Source of the DNA: Sulfoacidibacillus ferrooxidans
GTDB lineage: Bacteria; Bacillota; Bacilli; Alicyclobacillales; SLC66
Length of the DNA: 64,000 nucleotides
Reading direction: 5' to 3'
Assembly: GCF_022606465.1 (NCBI RefSeq)
Contig: NZ_JALBUF010000001.1
Location: 620,001-684,000, forward strand
Under the pieces are notes generated by a model. The model was given only the letters and a program-made list of their open reading frames with translations. It searched no databases and had not been told where the DNA came from. Both the position numbers and the translations under genes were made by a program. Shown in pieces: positions 16,776 to 26,143 of the stretch; positions within the stretch are counted from its first letter, which is position 1; each line of letters begins with the position of its first letter.

Positions 16776-18167
16776 ATGGCTGATCAAACAAACCACGTTC
16801 TAGACACCATCCTGCAACTCATGTGCGAAGGCATTGTCATCGTGGATGTCCATGGGATGATTACAGAACTCAATGAAGCGTATGCAAGATTCCTTGGTAT
16901 CCAAAGAGAACAGGCATTGCATCGCCATGTAACTGAAGTCATTCAAAACACCCGATTGCACAAAGTATTACAATCTGGAGTTGCTGAAAAGGGGCAAATC
17001 CAAATTATCCATGGCCACGAAATGCTGGTGCACCGCATTCCTGTGCTTCGTGAAGACGTTGTGATGGGCGCCATCGGTCTAGTGATTTTCCAAGGTGTAA
17101 ACGAACAATATCAGATGATGGATCGCATTCATCAATTAACCCTATCGTCAACTCGCGAAAAAACTCCGCCTTCAGTCGATTCACCAACTACATTGCGGTC
17201 ATTTGATGCAGTGATCGGCCATAGCACAGAGATGATGGCATTAAAAAAAATGTCGATGCGCGTAGCACAAACGAGCATGACCGTGTTAATTACCGGAGAA
17301 AGTGGGACAGGCAAAGAGTTATTTGCTCGTGCCATCCACAGTGAAAGCCCATTTGCAAAAGGTCCATTTATCGATATCAATTGTGCAGCCATCCCGGAGC
17401 ATCTACTAGAGTCAGAATTATTTGGCTACGAGGAAGGCGCCTTTACTGGAGCCAAAAAAGGCGGGAAAACAGGAAAATTCGAGGCCGCTCACACAGGAAC
17501 ACTATTTCTTGATGAGTTAGGTGACATGCCATTGACTATGCAAGCCAAATTATTACGTGTATTAGAGGACCACTCCGTAGTACGCGTTGGTGGAATTAAG
17601 AAGCACCCCGTTACCTTACGTGTTATCGCCGCCACACACCGCAACATATCCGATATGGTTGCAAAGGGAGAATTTCGCGAGGATCTATACTTCCGCTTAA
17701 GTACGATGCATATCCAAATTCCCCCGCTTCGCTATCGGAAATCAGATATTCCCACTCTAGTTCATTATTATATAGAGCAGTTGTCTACACGACTTCAAGT
17801 ACCTAAAAAGCGTTTAGATGATCGCACGATGCAAGTGTTTTATGATTATGCATGGCCTGGGAATATTCGCGAACTTGTTAATGTAATTGAAGTAATACTA
17901 GAAATGATGGAAGGATGTATAGTCTATCCAGAAGACTTTCCAGAATTTATAAAGAAAAAATTGATGTCTCCAGATGTACAAAAAGAAAGTGAACAGAGTC
18001 CCTATATAGAAAATAACATCACATTAAAAGGGCAACGAATACACGGAGATCGAGAAATTATTTTAGCTGCATTACAACAAGCGAGAGGTAATAAGGTTGT
18101 TGCTGCACGTCTGTTAGGCATTCATCGATCGACGCTGTATCTAAAATTGAAGCAACTTGGACTATAA
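16776..18167 (+). CDS. sigma-54-dependent transcriptional activator (PAS, AAA+, Fis)
   Basis: About 463 residues in three parts. An N-terminal PAS-like sensor (about 5-110; [19 protein letters not shown]) is followed by an AAA+ domain with Walker [10 protein letters not shown], the sigma-54 contact loop GAFTGA, Walker [11 protein letters not shown] and arginine-finger region [10 protein letters not shown]. The C-terminus has a Fis-type helix-turn-helix ([20 protein letters not shown]). It converts closed sigma-54 promoter complexes to open ones using ATP, in response to a ligand sensed by the PAS domain. ATG at 16776 is chosen over 16764, which abuts the AAGGAG site. The convergent gene at 18352 has a clear -24/-12 promoter and is the likely target. 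Confidence 0.92.
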   Translation: MADQTNHVLDTILQLMCEGIVIVDVHGMITELNEAYARFLGIQREQALHRHVTEVIQNTRLHKVLQSGVAEKGQIQIIHGHEMLVHRIPVLREDVVMGAIGLVIFQGVNEQYQMMDRIHQLTLSSTREKTPPSVDSPTTLRSFDAVIGHSTEMMALKKMSMRVAQTSMTVLITGESGTGKELFARAIHSESPFAKGPFIDINCAAIPEHLLESELFGYEEGAFTGAKKGGKTGKFEAAHTGTLFLDELGDMPLTMQAKLLRVLEDHSVVRVGGIKKHPVTLRVIAATHRNISDMVAKGEFREDLYFRLSTMHIQIPPLRYRKSDIPTLVHYYIEQLSTRLQVPKKRLDDRTMQVFYDYAWPGNIRELVNVIEVILEMMEGCIVYPEDFPEFIKKKLMSPDVQKESEQSPYIENNITLKGQRIHGDREIILAALQQARGNKVVAARLLGIHRSTLYLKLKQLGL

Positions 18168-18188
18168 CTATGTGTAGCAGAGGTTATG

Positions 18189-18237
18189 TCATAACCAAAG
18201 ATCACTCCACATGTGTAGAGATCATCTTTGATTATGA
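18189..18237. terminator. hairpin between convergent genes
   Basis: A 14-bp stem with one mismatch: TCATAACCAAAGAT (18189-18202) against ATCTTTGATTATGA (18224-18237). It lies after the sigma-54 activator, about 115 bases before the stop of the leftward dehydrogenase gene. Confidence 0.45.
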
Positions 18238-18351
18238 TCGACCCCCGAGGCAAAATAGGGATCCATTCTACACGCGATAAAGGATTGACTACATTTTTCG
18301 ATTGCTCATTTTCCCTTTTAATCCGTCTATTTTTGAAAACAGTTTAATAAG

Positions 18352-19464
18352 TCACCGCATCATGCGAACAATCGCACGTCCTTTAATCTGACGATTACGA
18401 AGTGCAGTATACGCTTCATCCGCCTGCTCTAATGAAAACGCCTCTGTAATCGATTGTTTGTAGTTCATTTGTCCAGATGCCGTTAATTGGATAATTTTTG
18501 GCATATCTGTTCGTACGCGCGCACCGTATGATCCTATGATCTGCAATCCCCGTCGAACGACACGTTGCAACTCGACGGGTGCAGTAAGACCCGACTTTGC
18601 AATGCCAACTACAATCACACGCCCACCATCCCTTACAAGCTCAGACGCTAGTGAGAACGTCTGCGTACTACCTAATGCCTCAATGGCAACATCCACCCCT
18701 TTTCCAAATGTTAACGCTTTTACTTTGGCGATCGGATCATCCTCAACGTGCACTGCATGTGTAGCACCCATAGTTTTTGCAAGATCTAATTTATCGTGGT
18801 CGATATCTAATGCAATAATTTGCGAAGCACCAAATGTCTTGGCCCATTGAATCGCGTTCAACCCTACACCTCCAGTGGCTACGATCGCAACTGTATCTCC
18901 AGCATGAAGATCTGCGGCGTGGCGAACGGCACCGTACGCGGTAAATACAGCGCATCCAAGAATGGCCGCTTCATCAAGTGCAACTGCATCAGGTAAGGGG
19001 AATACATCTGTGACGGGAACGACTGCGTATTCAGCAAGTCCTCCCATGGAATACATCCACACTGGAGACCCATCAGGTCGAAATAAGCGGGTTTGCCCAT
19101 CGTATAACTGTCCTTTTAAGCGATTCAATGAAAAGAATTTTTCACACATATCATCTCTACCTGATTGACAGTATTCACATGTACCACATGGCATAATAAA
19201 GGATGATACTACGCGTTGCCCAATCGTAAATCCTTCTACATGTGGTCCTATTTTGGCGATCGTTCCACTAATCTCATGACCTAGAACAGCAGGAGTAGGA
19301 AAGTTCACATCGCCTAAGATCACATGTAAATCCGTGTGACAAACTCCGCAAGCCGCGACTTGTATCAATACTTCTCCATCCATTGGCTCTGGCATAAGAA
19401 GTTCTTCTATCTGCAATGGTTGATTGATCCCCACAAAGACAGCAGCTTTCATTGTACTTGCCAT
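18352..19464 (-). CDS. zinc-dependent alcohol dehydrogenase under a sigma-54 promoter
   Basis: MDR dehydrogenase of 370 residues. Catalytic-zinc ligands are in CGVCHTDLH and LGHEISG; the structural-zinc lobe is complete in CGTCEYCQSGRDDMC; the Rossmann motif is ATGGVGLNAIQWAK with ALDID after it, predicting NAD(H). It differs clearly from the enzyme at 9260, with an insertion after the zinc lobe (NRLKGQLYDGQTRLF) seen in several alcohol and succinate-semialdehyde-type MDRs. The ATG has GGAG 8 bases upstream; the ATG two codons earlier is too close. A -24/-12 promoter lies about 50 bases upstream, and the neighbouring activator at 16776 probably controls it. Substrate not predictable. Confidence 0.92.
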   Translation of the reverse strand: MASTMKAAVFVGINQPLQIEELLMPEPMDGEVLIQVAACGVCHTDLHVILGDVNFPTPAVLGHEISGTIAKIGPHVEGFTIGQRVVSSFIMPCGTCEYCQSGRDDMCEKFFSLNRLKGQLYDGQTRLFRPDGSPVWMYSMGGLAEYAVVPVTDVFPLPDAVALDEAAILGCAVFTAYGAVRHAADLHAGDTVAIVATGGVGLNAIQWAKTFGASQIIALDIDHDKLDLAKTMGATHAVHVEDDPIAKVKALTFGKGVDVAIEALGSTQTFSLASELVRDGGRVIVVGIAKSGLTAPVELQRVVRRGLQIIGSYGARVRTDMPKIIQLTASGQMNYKQSITEAFSLEQADEAYTALRNRQIKGRAIVRMMR

Positions 19465-19511
19465 GTGCATCTCTCCTTCACTAGTGCAACAGTTCCTTTG
19501 TCATATAACAA

Positions 19512-19526
19512 GCAAGTTCCATTCCA
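19512..19526 (-). promoter_or_regulatory. sigma-54 (-24/-12) promoter of the alcohol dehydrogenase
   Basis: Minus strand reads TGGAATGGAACTTGC followed by T. Against the consensus TGGCACG-N4-TTGCW, the -24 TGG, the G at position 7 and -12 TTGCT all match, with the invariant GG-to-GC spacing. Transcription would start near 19500, giving a leader of about 36 bases that contains the ribosome binding site. Confidence 0.7.
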
Positions 19527-19621
19527 TGCTTTAGCGTACAATCGAGGATATAAAAAAGCCTACAACGAACGATCATATAGCGTAATGAAATCGATATAAG
19601 GTGGTGAATACTCATACTCAT

Positions 19622-19641
19622 ATGTCTTGTTTTTTAGACAT
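19622..19641. promoter_or_regulatory. possible enhancer (UAS) for the sigma-54 activator
   Basis: Inverted repeat ATGTCT-N8-AGACAT, about 100 bases upstream of the -24 element, a normal distance for Fis-type activator sites. A second small inverted repeat, GTCTA-N6-TAGAC, follows at 19653-19668 and runs into the hairpin at 19664. Assignment is from position only. Confidence 0.4.
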
Positions 19642-19663
19642 GTCGATTCTACGTCTACATAAA

Positions 19664-19704
19664 TAGACAGGGTGCCACAGATCTCATCTGTGGCACCCTG
19701 TCTA
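19664..19704. terminator. terminator of the SDR gene
   Basis: Perfect 19-bp stem with a CTC loop (arms 19664-19682 and 19686-19704; begins TAGACAGGGTGCC). It lies about 50 bases downstream of the SDR stop codon on the minus strand. Confidence 0.7.
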
Positions 19705-19752
19705 TCCATACACTTTGTTCCACATTCACGTAAAAAGGATAGTTACTCAGTC

Positions 19753-20490
19753 TTATGAAGGTTGCGTAGTTGGTCGAATCACGATCTCATTCACAGATGC
19801 CCACTCCGGTTGATCCACAGCATACGCAATTGCATTTGCAATGTCTTGCGATTGGAGAGCTGATGATGCACGTGCTTTTAGAGCAATTAACGCATCTTCA
19901 TCAGTGATTGTCGTAAGTAATTCGGTCTCCACTAAGCCTGGAGAAATAATCGTTGCCCGAATATTGGCAGTTGGGGATAATTCCATACGCAATCCCTCTG
20001 TAATGGCACGAACTGCAAACTTAGTTCCACTATACACAGCACCAGCCATCCCCACTCGATGGCCTGCAACAGAAGAAACATTGATAATATGACCACTATG
20101 CTGTTGCTCCATAATTGGAATTGCAGCTGCAATTCCATAAAGTACACCTTTAATGTTCACGTCAACCATGGTTTCCCACTCGTCAATTTTTCGTTTATTG
20201 AGATACGAAAGTGGCATAAGTCCTGCATTGTTTACCCATACATCAATCCGTCCGTAGGTGTGCATTGCAAAATCAGCCAAAGCCTGCACATCCGTTTTCG
20301 ATATAACATCAGCAGCAAAATAGCTCGCAATTCCACCCGACTGAACGATCTCTTGCACCGTCTTTTCTAGTCGATCGGTACGGCGTGCCGACAACACAAC
20401 CTTGGCACCGTCTTTAGCCAATTGGAGTGCTGTAGCCTGTCCAATCCCACTACTCGCTCCGGTGATAACAACCACTTTATCTTGAATCAT
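19753..20490 (-). CDS. short-chain dehydrogenase/reductase
   Basis: Classical SDR of about 245 residues: cofactor motif [12 protein letters not shown] at the end of strand four, catalytic Ser in INVSSVAG and the Tyr-Lys pair in YSGTK. An Arg pair after strand two (SARRTDR) favours NADP(H). It is close to the YdfG/YvaG-type general oxidoreductases; substrate unknown. The longest frame starts ten codons earlier at 20520; [11 protein letters not shown] at 20490 is the usual family start, with AAAGGGGA about 12 bases before it, so either is possible. Monocistronic, ending at the hairpin at 19664-19704. Confidence 0.88.
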   Translation of the reverse strand: MIQDKVVVITGASSGIGQATALQLAKDGAKVVLSARRTDRLEKTVQEIVQSGGIASYFAADVISKTDVQALADFAMHTYGRIDVWVNNAGLMPLSYLNKRKIDEWETMVDVNIKGVLYGIAAAIPIMEQQHSGHIINVSSVAGHRVGMAGAVYSGTKFAVRAITEGLRMELSPTANIRATIISPGLVETELLTTITDEDALIALKARASSALQSQDIANAIAYAVDQPEWASVNEIVIRPTTQPS

Positions 20491-20581
20491 AGTGGATAGA
20501 TCCCCTTTATTATTTGTCATTTGCTTCTTTACTTATGTTTCATTAGATACTATTATAACATACCATTAGGAGCCTTGCTGA

Positions 20582-21526
20582 TTACGTGTATGCTACATCT
20601 CGCTTGACAAAAAAGACCCACGCTAAGATGTTCATCACGATAAAATACGCTACAAGTATGCTGATAGAAAATCCAAGTGTCAGACCCTGAATGCTCGGAC
20701 CATTGACGACAAACTGCGAGAGATCCGTATTGGCAAAGAGAATATATTTGACCCAGCTGTAACTTGACAGTGCACTGACCACCGTACTGCCAATTAAAAA
20801 GGCGAGAAGAGAGATCGTAATCGCAAGTGCACTGCTACGGAAAATAGCAGAGATCATAAAGGCAATGGTCGCAGTCATCACAATTTGTATCCATAAAAAT
20901 CCATACTGCATCAACACATAGGACAAAACACTCATCTGTTGAATCGTTTGGTGTGCATCCAGATAGACCTCTGGTGACCCTGCTCCTGCTATGCCAAAAA
21001 ATATCCAGCCAAGAAGAACAGAACAGACAAACATAAAGATCGTCGCAAATAAGCTATACATCAGCAGTGCCAGATACTTAGCCAGGAGAATATGAGCTCT
21101 AGTCGCTGGTTGCGTGAGCAACATCTTGATGGTTCCAGAGCTAAATTCACTAGCTACACTATCACCTGCAACAACGACAATAAACGCAATTAAGACAGGT
21201 GCTATATTTTCTGCCGTAGCAGCGAACCCCCACCCGGTCGTTTGACTAGGATTCATATTATGTACGATATCGTATTGATTGACTTTAATTTTTGCCTGTA
21301 ATCGGGCAATTTCTCTTGCGGGCATGTGCCTTGTGTGAGCGATTTCTTGTTGTAATTGATCCGTCTGTACGATCATGTTTTGTTTCCAATTCGATCCTGG
21401 CGCTGGCTGATGAGTGACCATCACAATCGCCACAAGAGCGATCACGATCACAAGGAGCACCATCATGACCCACGTTCGAGATCGGCGATAAATTTTCATG
21501 TTTTCATTGCGAATGAGGTTAAACAT
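20582..21526 (-). CDS. ABC-2 type transporter permease
   Basis: Membrane subunit of about 314 residues. A cytoplasmic N-terminus (MFNLIRNENMKIYRRSRTW) leads into a first helix (VMMVLLVIVIALVAIVMV), then an extracytoplasmic region of about 90 residues, then five hydrophobic segments. This is the NatB/BcrB-like ABC-2 layout. It begins inside the end of the ATPase gene (8-base overlap) with AGGTGGTG as ribosome binding site, so the two subunits are coupled. It is an exporter, for drugs, lipids, peptides or ions; the substrate cannot be told. Longer frame starts upstream lack a site. Confidence 0.85.
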   Translation of the reverse strand: MFNLIRNENMKIYRRSRTWVMMVLLVIVIALVAIVMVTHQPAPGSNWKQNMIVQTDQLQQEIAHTRHMPAREIARLQAKIKVNQYDIVHNMNPSQTTGWGFAATAENIAPVLIAFIVVVAGDSVASEFSSGTIKMLLTQPATRAHILLAKYLALLMYSLFATIFMFVCSVLLGWIFFGIAGAGSPEVYLDAHQTIQQMSVLSYVLMQYGFLWIQIVMTATIAFMISAIFRSSALAITISLLAFLIGSTVVSALSSYSWVKYILFANTDLSQFVVNGPSIQGLTLGFSISILVAYFIVMNILAWVFFVKRDVAYT

Positions 21527-22451
21527 GGGATTCACCACCTGTGATCTCAAGGAACGTCTCCTCAAGCGTTTTGTTTACCATTCGCACCTCATATATGCGT
21601 TCTCCATGACTCACGAGGGCCTGTACGATATCTGGAATCATCTCTCGTGCCACCCGAAGTTCTAGGTGGTGATCATCACGTAGTACCACGTCTACTTGAG
21701 GATAAGTAGTGTGTAAGATCGAGACCGCTTGCACACCATGTTCGATTTCAATCAAAATGTCTTGCTCGCTTGTCTCATCCATTTCCGTGCGGCGAATGGG
21801 ACGAAGATCAATCAACTTGCCCGCTTGAATAATAGCCCCGCGATCACACATCAGTTCCATCTCCGATAAGAGATGACTCGACACGATCACAGCAATGCCT
21901 TCTTTTTCTGCAAGCCCTCGCAAATAATCACGCAATTCGCGAATGCCCGCTGGATCGAGGCCGTTTGTAGGCTCATCTAAGATGATCACATGCGGACGAC
22001 GCAACAAAGCCTGAGCCAGTCCTAACCGTTGTCGCATACCGAGCGAGTACGTTTTTACTTTATCGTGAATGCGCGCTTCTAACCCCACTTGGTTAACAAC
22101 CTCATGAATGCGCTGATCCGATACGCCTTGTGACATGCGCGCAAAGTGTTTGAGGTTTTGATATCCCGTTAAATATTTGTACATTTCCGGATTCTCTACG
22201 ATGGCTCCAATATGTTGCATCGCCTTTGTAAAATTTTTTGACACATCGATCCCATCGATGAGTACTTGCCCACGAGTCATGGAGATGAGTCCCACCATCA
22301 TGCGAATCGTTGTTGTCTTACCTGCTCCATTGGGTCCTAATAAACCAAACACTTCACCCTTATGAATCTCAAAGGAAAGACTGTCCACAATCGTCTTACT
22401 ACCGATCACCTTCGTTAGATCGCGTATTTCGACCGCCACATTCTCGCTCAT
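21519..22451 (-). CDS. ABC transporter ATP-binding protein (exporter)
   Basis: ATPase subunit of about 310 residues. Walker A GPNGAGKTT, Q-loop VENPEMY, signature YSLGMRQRLGLAQAL and Walker B VIILDEPTNGLDP are all present. The switch His is in IVSSHLLSEM. The C-terminal 80 residues are the extension typical of the BcrA/NatA/CcmA-like group. ATG at 22451 is chosen because GGTGGGGGG precedes it at 6 bases and the product then begins MSENVAVEIRDLTK. Coupled to the permease at 20582. No two-component system or bacteriocin gene lies next to it. Confidence 0.9.
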   Translation of the reverse strand: MSENVAVEIRDLTKVIGSKTIVDSLSFEIHKGEVFGLLGPNGAGKTTTIRMMVGLISMTRGQVLIDGIDVSKNFTKAMQHIGAIVENPEMYKYLTGYQNLKHFARMSQGVSDQRIHEVVNQVGLEARIHDKVKTYSLGMRQRLGLAQALLRRPHVIILDEPTNGLDPAGIRELRDYLRGLAEKEGIAVIVSSHLLSEMELMCDRGAIIQAGKLIDLRPIRRTEMDETSEQDILIEIEHGVQAVSILHTTYPQVDVVLRDDHHLELRVAREMIPDIVQALVSHGERIYEVRMVNKTLEETFLEITGGESHV

Positions 22452-22810
22452 CGTTGTCCCCCCACCCTTGTTACACACCCCTTAATGTACAGCTTATCCA
22501 ATTCATACTACCGCATTCTCTACTAGCTCGTGCCTACATAGGACAAAAGATGGACTCCCTATCCGAACGTTATGATATGCCTTGAATTTCTCAATTTGAG
22601 GTGAAGAGGAATTCAGCATGGCAGCCCGTTCTACTACAGGTATTGATCATGACCATGGAAGTAGAAAAATAATGAACACAGTCTCAGCTCAGTCACAACA
22701 TCCAACCACACGTATACAGTGCACTCGGCGACGCGACAGTATGCTCGATTTCTTTTGTGGGCGTGGTCAATACCTGTGTAGATATCGGGATATCCCAGAT
22801 GCACATGAGT
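22452..22810. other. intergenic region, no convincing gene
   Basis: About 360 bases between the ABC ATPase start and the MFS stop. One rightward frame (22618-22827, 69 codons, beginning MAARSTTGIDHDHG) has GAGGTGAAGAGG upstream but no family resemblance, and its last bases overlap the end of the MFS gene on the other strand. I leave it uncalled. No hairpin or clear promoter stands out. Confidence 0.4.
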
Positions 22811-24079
22811 CTACCGCTTTCCATTAGCCATCTGAATAGATGCTCCATTCCTGCGCAATCTCGCCATCGCGATAATGGATACGATCGGGCCGATTGCGAG
22901 CAAACTAAATACGTGTGACCAACCTATGGAGCCTTCCATACTTCCAATAAGATTGATCGATCCAATCGTCAAAAGAAACCCTATAGCCATCTGCACGGTA
23001 AGTGCACTGCCTCTGCGATCCACTGGACTGAGTTCTGTCACAGCCACTGAAAATTGTGCCGAATCAGCGATCACACTAAATCCCCACATAAAGATCACTC
23101 CAACTGTAAGCCAGATATTTTGTCGATAAGTAAATCCAATGATCAGCGACATCATTCCACTGATGGCAAGAGCAATGATCGTAGTCGCGGTACGTCCCCA
23201 CAAATCTGCGATATACCCCCCGACTAAGGCACCTAGCATACCTGTAACACCAATTGCAGCAAAACTCGCAAAACCCACCCATTGACTGAGATCAGGTACG
23301 CGCGATATTCCCATCCAACTGGCTAGCAAAAATGCAGGAAGCCACGTCCACATGGCATAAAGTTCCCACATATGCCCCCAATACCCGATATTCGCAAGCA
23401 TGACAGGGCGATCGCGAAAAACTTCGCCAACGCGGTCCCAACGAAAAGTCGAAGTTTGAACGCGAACAGGACTTTCCGGGACTACCCACAATACTAACCC
23501 ACAACCGATCACAGCAAGAACCCCACTTCCCCCGATCACCCATGGCCATTCAGTCAAAAAGGGCAATCCAGCTAGCAAGTGAGGTAATGCTGAGCCAATG
23601 GTCAATCCACCAATTAAGATCCCCACAGAGATGCCCCGTTGGCGCGGGAACCATGTAGACACCCATTGAACCGCGACGGGATACACAATCGCAAGAAATG
23701 CACCTGTTATTGCCCTCAAGATGAATGGAGCGGGACCTCCGTGTGGAAAAAGAAGAATCAAATTGGTTGTCAGCGCAGCGCCAAATGCGCCAGACCCCAT
23801 CATCCAGCGCGATGGGATGCGATCTGGCAGACCAAATGTAGCACTGATGAGTGCACCTATCACAAACCCCAATTGCACACCGGAAGTTAACCACACCATA
23901 CCAGATCCAGCAATGTGCCATGCTTTAATCAACTCGGGAGTAACAGCTGATGCACTAAACCAGACACTCATAACAAGCAATTCAGCTAACGTAATCCAAA
24001 ATAAAGCAACCCAACGCAAATGAAACGGAGATGGAACAAGCCCCGTAGTAGCAAACTGCAGCCCACGATCTTCCGACAC
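22811..24079 (-). CDS. MFS transporter
   Basis: Major facilitator of 422 residues with about 12 hydrophobic segments in two halves and a cytoplasmic loop around residue 205-225 (PVRVQTSTFRWDRV). The loop between helices 2 and 3 carries the diagnostic GLPDRIPSRWMMG, a degenerate G-x-x-x-D-R motif, and the second half has ADLWGRTATT at the equivalent place. An early FSASAVTPELIKAW and the aromatic run MWELYAMWTWLPAF suggest a small organic anion carrier (cyanate/NimT-like or nitrate-type branch), but the substrate is unknown. No neighbouring enzyme fixes it. Confidence 0.85.
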   Translation of the reverse strand: MSEDRGLQFATTGLVPSPFHLRWVALFWITLAELLVMSVWFSASAVTPELIKAWHIAGSGMVWLTSGVQLGFVIGALISATFGLPDRIPSRWMMGSGAFGAALTTNLILLFPHGGPAPFILRAITGAFLAIVYPVAVQWVSTWFPRQRGISVGILIGGLTIGSALPHLLAGLPFLTEWPWVIGGSGVLAVIGCGLVLWVVPESPVRVQTSTFRWDRVGEVFRDRPVMLANIGYWGHMWELYAMWTWLPAFLLASWMGISRVPDLSQWVGFASFAAIGVTGMLGALVGGYIADLWGRTATTIIALAISGMMSLIIGFTYRQNIWLTVGVIFMWGFSVIADSAQFSVAVTELSPVDRRGSALTVQMAIGFLLTIGSINLIGSMEGSIGWSHVFSLLAIGPIVSIIAMARLRRNGASIQMANGKR

Positions 24080-24300
24080 TGATGCACCTCCACCATATCA
24101 ATCAACATCACCATATAACTATCCTTTAGCGTATATACTATCATAACTTTAGTTAATTATTTTATCACAATTAATGATGGTATCCTGATTATAATGACAA
24201 CCTCCTCCTGATATCCCATAAAGTTCTTTAAAAATTTTGTCATAGCATGTAATCTAATAGCGTACCATTCTCTTACATGAGATGCGAAAGGAAGATTCAT

Positions 24301-25227
24301 ATGAGCGTAGAAGGAACAGAATTAGAAAAAAGCCGCACGTGGCTATTTGATCAGGACCAAAACCATCGACTACTTGTAAAAATGACTGCTGAATTGCATG
24401 GATTTCCAGAGTTACTCTCCATCCCACGCTCATTTGATGAGTTAGTTCGGCTGGGATACGACTCTCGAATTTTAGATATGGTGCTGTATACATTACTACA
24501 TATGAAACCTGTAATAATAACACAAATCGGAGATGGTTATCAGTGGATAGGTGCGCGTACAGAGCAACGGGATTTACATGCATTTGAGATGCAGCGCCGT
24601 TGGCTACGATTAGAAGAAGTGCTCATGTCTGGTAAGCCAGCGGGCACATTAGAACCGTGGTTCTTAGACATTTTAACAGACACGATGCGCTTATCTTCAT
24701 TAGAGCTCATGCCCTCTGTTGTGGATTTTGTTAAACGGCATACATCACCACATGCTACCGGTATTGATATTGGGGGTAGCCATGGTCTATTTTCTAAAAA
24801 CATGATGATTCATGGGTACGATATGACTGTGCTTGACCTACCGTTTGTTGTACAGAAAGCATCTAAACACTCCCCTGAACTAAACTTCATAGGACATAAT
24901 ATCCTTGAAGAACCTCTCACGGCATTTGATCAAGCATATGATTTCGCGCTGATGATTCGATTTGTTCACATGCATGGCCCTATAGATATCGCAACAATTA
25001 TCGAAAATGCACGCCCTGCCATGGCTCCTCACGCAAAATGGATTGTTATTGACACAGTGCGCGGGATCTCCCCGAATGCAGATGTATTTGCTATCAACAT
25101 GGGTGTAAACACGCCTCATGGCAATACGTATTCAGTAGCCGACATGGAACGCTTTTCTGGCCTACGCTGTACTCATCAAGAGTTACTACCAGCACTCGGA
25201 TATGCCGGACTCATTTTTGAAAACTAA
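24301..25227 (+). CDS. SAM-dependent O-methyltransferase-like protein
   Basis: About 308 residues. The C-terminal half has the class I methyltransferase fold: motif I GIDIGGSHGLFS, an acidic end of strand two (VLDLP), and WIVIDTVRG for the strand-4/5 region. The N-terminal half is helical and resembles the dimerisation/winged-helix part of plant-type O-methyltransferases (IPRSFDELVRLGYDSRILDM). The expected His in the catalytic step is not obvious. The start has AAGGAAG before ATG at 24301, eight codons inside the longest frame. It stands alone between a divergent MFS gene and a terminator. Confidence 0.75.
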   Translation: MSVEGTELEKSRTWLFDQDQNHRLLVKMTAELHGFPELLSIPRSFDELVRLGYDSRILDMVLYTLLHMKPVIITQIGDGYQWIGARTEQRDLHAFEMQRRWLRLEEVLMSGKPAGTLEPWFLDILTDTMRLSSLELMPSVVDFVKRHTSPHATGIDIGGSHGLFSKNMMIHGYDMTVLDLPFVVQKASKHSPELNFIGHNILEEPLTAFDQAYDFALMIRFVHMHGPIDIATIIENARPAMAPHAKWIVIDTVRGISPNADVFAINMGVNTPHGNTYSVADMERFSGLRCTHQELLPALGYAGLIFEN

Positions 25228-25245
25228 TACCGTCCTATTGGCCAA

Positions 25246-25300
25246 ACTAAAATAAGGATGCAAGTACCCTAGATTAGAGCACCTGTATTCTTATTTTAGT
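25246..25300 (+). terminator. terminator after the methyltransferase gene
   Basis: ACTAAAATAAG (25246-25256) pairs with CTTATTTTAGT (25290-25300), 11 bp, and partial pairing continues inward. It lies just after the stop at 25227; the downstream strand is T-rich (ATTTTCTTC). Confidence 0.5.
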
Positions 25301-25368
25301 ATTTTCTTCATATCTCCAATCATGTTTATTGTAAACACTCTTTCATAAAGAATGAGTGTATTTTTGTA

Positions 25369-25443
25369 TTGACAAAATAGAAAGTATAATTATATTATTT
25401 TAACTAATAGATTATTATCTCGTCGACGGTCGACAGTCGACGA
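25369..25443 (+). promoter_or_regulatory. promoter and probable GntR operator
   Basis: TTGACA at 25369-25374 with an AT-rich -10 region (TATATT at 25391-25396, 16-base spacing, or TATTAT two bases on). Downstream, at 25420-25443, TCGTCGAC and GTCGACGA form an inverted repeat, and the hexamer GTCGAC occurs three times at exact 7-base steps (25422, 25429, 25436). Such a site in the leader, ahead of a gntR gene, is best read as an autoregulatory operator. Confidence 0.6.
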
Positions 25444-25471
25444 TATAGATGCAAAAGAAAGGAGTACATCA

Positions 25472-26143
25472 TTGACATCTCAGATTACGCGGAGTGAGCC
25501 CCTTACTAAACAAGTGTATCGCGCGATTAAAAACGCCATTTTATCTGGTGAATTGCTCCCAGGAGAACGAGTGGTAGAATCCCGATGGTCCAGTCAACTG
25601 AAAGTATCTAGAAGCCCTGTAAGAGAAGCGATACGTATGCTTACAGCTGAGTATTTCTTGACAGACCACGAAGGCGTCATTGAAGTGTATCAACCTACCT
25701 TACCAGATCTAGAAAAACTATATGAAGTACGTCTAGCCATTGAACCAATGGCCGCTAAATTGGTCGTTCAAAAGATTCCTTCACCACATGTACTTACTCA
25801 GTTAGAGATCAATCTAACGAGTACCATTCACGTTTTGCAAAACGACCCAACCATCTCAGAAGTGGTTACACTCAATACAGAATTTCACAGACTGATCATG
25901 GAGGCTAGCGACAATCACTATTTGACTGAGATCTATCATAACTATTCTCTCTTGATTGAAATGTACGGACATTGGATTTTACAGTCCCATCTATCCACGA
26001 CCAAGATCGTTGAAGAACACACCGCTATTTTTGAAGCCTTAGCACATGCTAACCCAGAAGTTGCATTTCAAACGATGTATGCCCATATTTCAAAAGATAT
26101 TTCCGCAATGCAACGTCTTCATACTGGGGGGGTAATACGATGA
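25472..26143 (+). CDS. GntR-family (FadR subfamily, FCD domain) regulator
   Basis: About 223 residues. An N-terminal winged helix-turn-helix (residues 10-75: AILSGELLPGERV, SRSPVREAIRML) is followed by an all-helical FCD ligand domain with the metal-binding His residues in EFHRLIMEASDN and HTAIFEALAHAN. Such proteins sense small carboxylates, amino acids or sugar acids and usually repress their own operon. The start is TTG with AAAGGAG 7 bases upstream. Its stop overlaps the start of the downstream binding-protein gene by 4 bases, so it heads the peptide-transport operon. Confidence 0.9.
   Translation: MTSQITRSEPLTKQVYRAIKNAILSGELLPGERVVESRWSSQLKVSRSPVREAIRMLTAEYFLTDHEGVIEVYQPTLPDLEKLYEVRLAIEPMAAKLVVQKIPSPHVLTQLEINLTSTIHVLQNDPTISEVVTLNTEFHRLIMEASDNHYLTEIYHNYSLLIEMYGHWILQSHLSTTKIVEEHTAIFEALAHANPEVAFQTMYAHISKDISAMQRLHTGGVIR

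Noticed and set aside
22618-22827. 69-codon rightward frame with a moderate ribosome binding site
   Set aside because: No family resemblance, odd composition, and it overlaps the end of a real gene on the other strand.
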